From an uncultured SAR86 cluster bacterium (GTDB taxonomy: Bacteria; Pseudomonadota; Gammaproteobacteria; Magnimaribacterales; D2472), in contig CACCNJ010000005.1 in assembly GCA_902547295.1 (NCBI GenBank), positions 1-64,000 on the forward strand: DNA of 64,000 nt, written 5' to 3'. Made by a program: the position numbers and the translations under genes. The notes below the pieces were generated by a model that saw nothing but the letters and a program-made list of their open reading frames with translations, was not told the DNA's origin and did not search any database. Each line of letters opens with the position of its first letter. The first letter of the stretch is position 1. This document shows, piece by piece, positions 63,824-64,000 of the stretch.

Positions 63824-64000
63824 TGAAATTTTAATATTTGGGGCGCTAGGTATCCTTTCTGGATTATTAGCTGGTATGTTTGGTATTGGTGGGGGGCTTA
63901 TCATGGTGCCAGTTCTTATAGGTACATTTATTAACCTTGGGTTTGAAAATGAGATTATCGTAAAGCTTGCAATTGGTACATCAATATCATGTATCATCTT
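63816..64000 (+). CDS. TauE/SafE-family membrane protein, 3' end missing
   Basis: Starts at ATG 63816 (MFDEILIFGALGILSGLLAGMFGIGGG), with AAGAG eight bases upstream. 61 residues are seen before the window edge. GLLAGMFGIGGGLIMVPVL is the conserved first repeat of the sulfite exporter TauE/SafE family (DUF81). The rppH-tauE-like neighbourhood is seen in marine and other gammaproteobacteria. Substrate unknown, perhaps sulfite or a sulfonate-derived anion. Confidence 0.88.
   Translation, partial: MFDEILIFGALGILSGLLAGMFGIGGGLIMVPVLIGTFINLGFENEIIVKLAIGTSISCII

Noticed and set aside
1-64000. CRISPR array or cas genes
   Set aside because: No regularly spaced repeats of 20-40 bases and no Cas-like protein seen.

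Overview
The window is AT-rich, densely packed bacterial chromosome with about 70 protein genes, many overlapping by 1-8 bases, and one intact tRNA gene. Gene order points to a gammaproteobacterium: lptD-surA-pdxA-rsmA-apaH, amgK-murU nearby, yicC-gmk-rpoZ-spoT-ridA, ubiC-ubiA, ntrB-ntrC, mutY-yggX, rph-pyrE, a yqiB-yqiA pair, hspQ and rppH. The streamlined spacing, the low GC, a K+-dependent-type membrane pyrophosphatase and a dimethylglycine-dehydrogenase-like enzyme fit a small-genome marine lineage such as SAR86. That placement is inference; no 16S gene is present.

Layout. 1-4.7 kb (+): purH (5' truncated by the window edge), purD, coq7 and an MHS-family transporter. 4.7-13.8 kb (-): a redoxin, an XPB-like helicase coupled to trpC, trpD, trpG and trpE, a DUF192 protein, rpe, murU, amgK and two SDR enzymes (one lacking the catalytic Tyr). 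14.6-24.2 kb (+): a DsbA-like protein, the lptD-surA-pdxA-rsmA-apaH-cca run, a pteridine reductase and an APH-type kinase. 24.3-26.6 kb (-): PepSY protein, folK, folB, tsaD. 26.6-29.3 kb (+): rpsU, yqeY, rph, pyrE, ribE. 29.2-38.8 kb (-): pyrB, ridA, spoT, rpoZ, gmk, yicC, an epimerase, hppA, a DAACS symporter and a 57-aa rubredoxin. 38.9-51.1 kb (mostly +): ubiC, ubiA, a FemAB-like protein, yqiB, yqiA, a type II (eukaryote-like) glutamine synthetase followed by ntrBC, then rhodanese, gpmA, mutY, yggX, a large FAD-GcvT oxidoreductase and tRNA-Phe.

51.1-54.9 kb is the accessory region. The last 46 bp of tRNA-Phe recur exactly at 54008-54053 and 54813-54858. The three copies bound two abutting insertions: a 2.9-kb unit with a divergent HaeIII-like restriction-modification pair and two unrecognised genes, and a 0.8-kb unit with a single secreted DUF2059 gene. 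Neither carries a recombinase. Short iterated repeats just inside the ends of the first unit look like recombinase arm sites. This is the best candidate in the window for an undescribed system: small, integrase-less tRNA-targeted cassettes stacked in tandem and probably mobilised in trans.

54.9-64 kb returns to core-type genes: an SDR, proline iminopeptidase, a shikimate-kinase-like protein, several small membrane or secreted proteins, YbjQ, HspQ, a type Ic aminotransferase, RmuC, an iron-type ABC permease, RppH and the start of a TauE/SafE protein cut by the window edge.

Functional threads: tryptophan, purine, pyrimidine, folate and ubiquinone synthesis; peptidoglycan recycling (AmgK-MurU) beside outer-membrane assembly (LptD, SurA); nitrogen control (GSII-NtrBC); and stringent response (SpoT, RpoZ).
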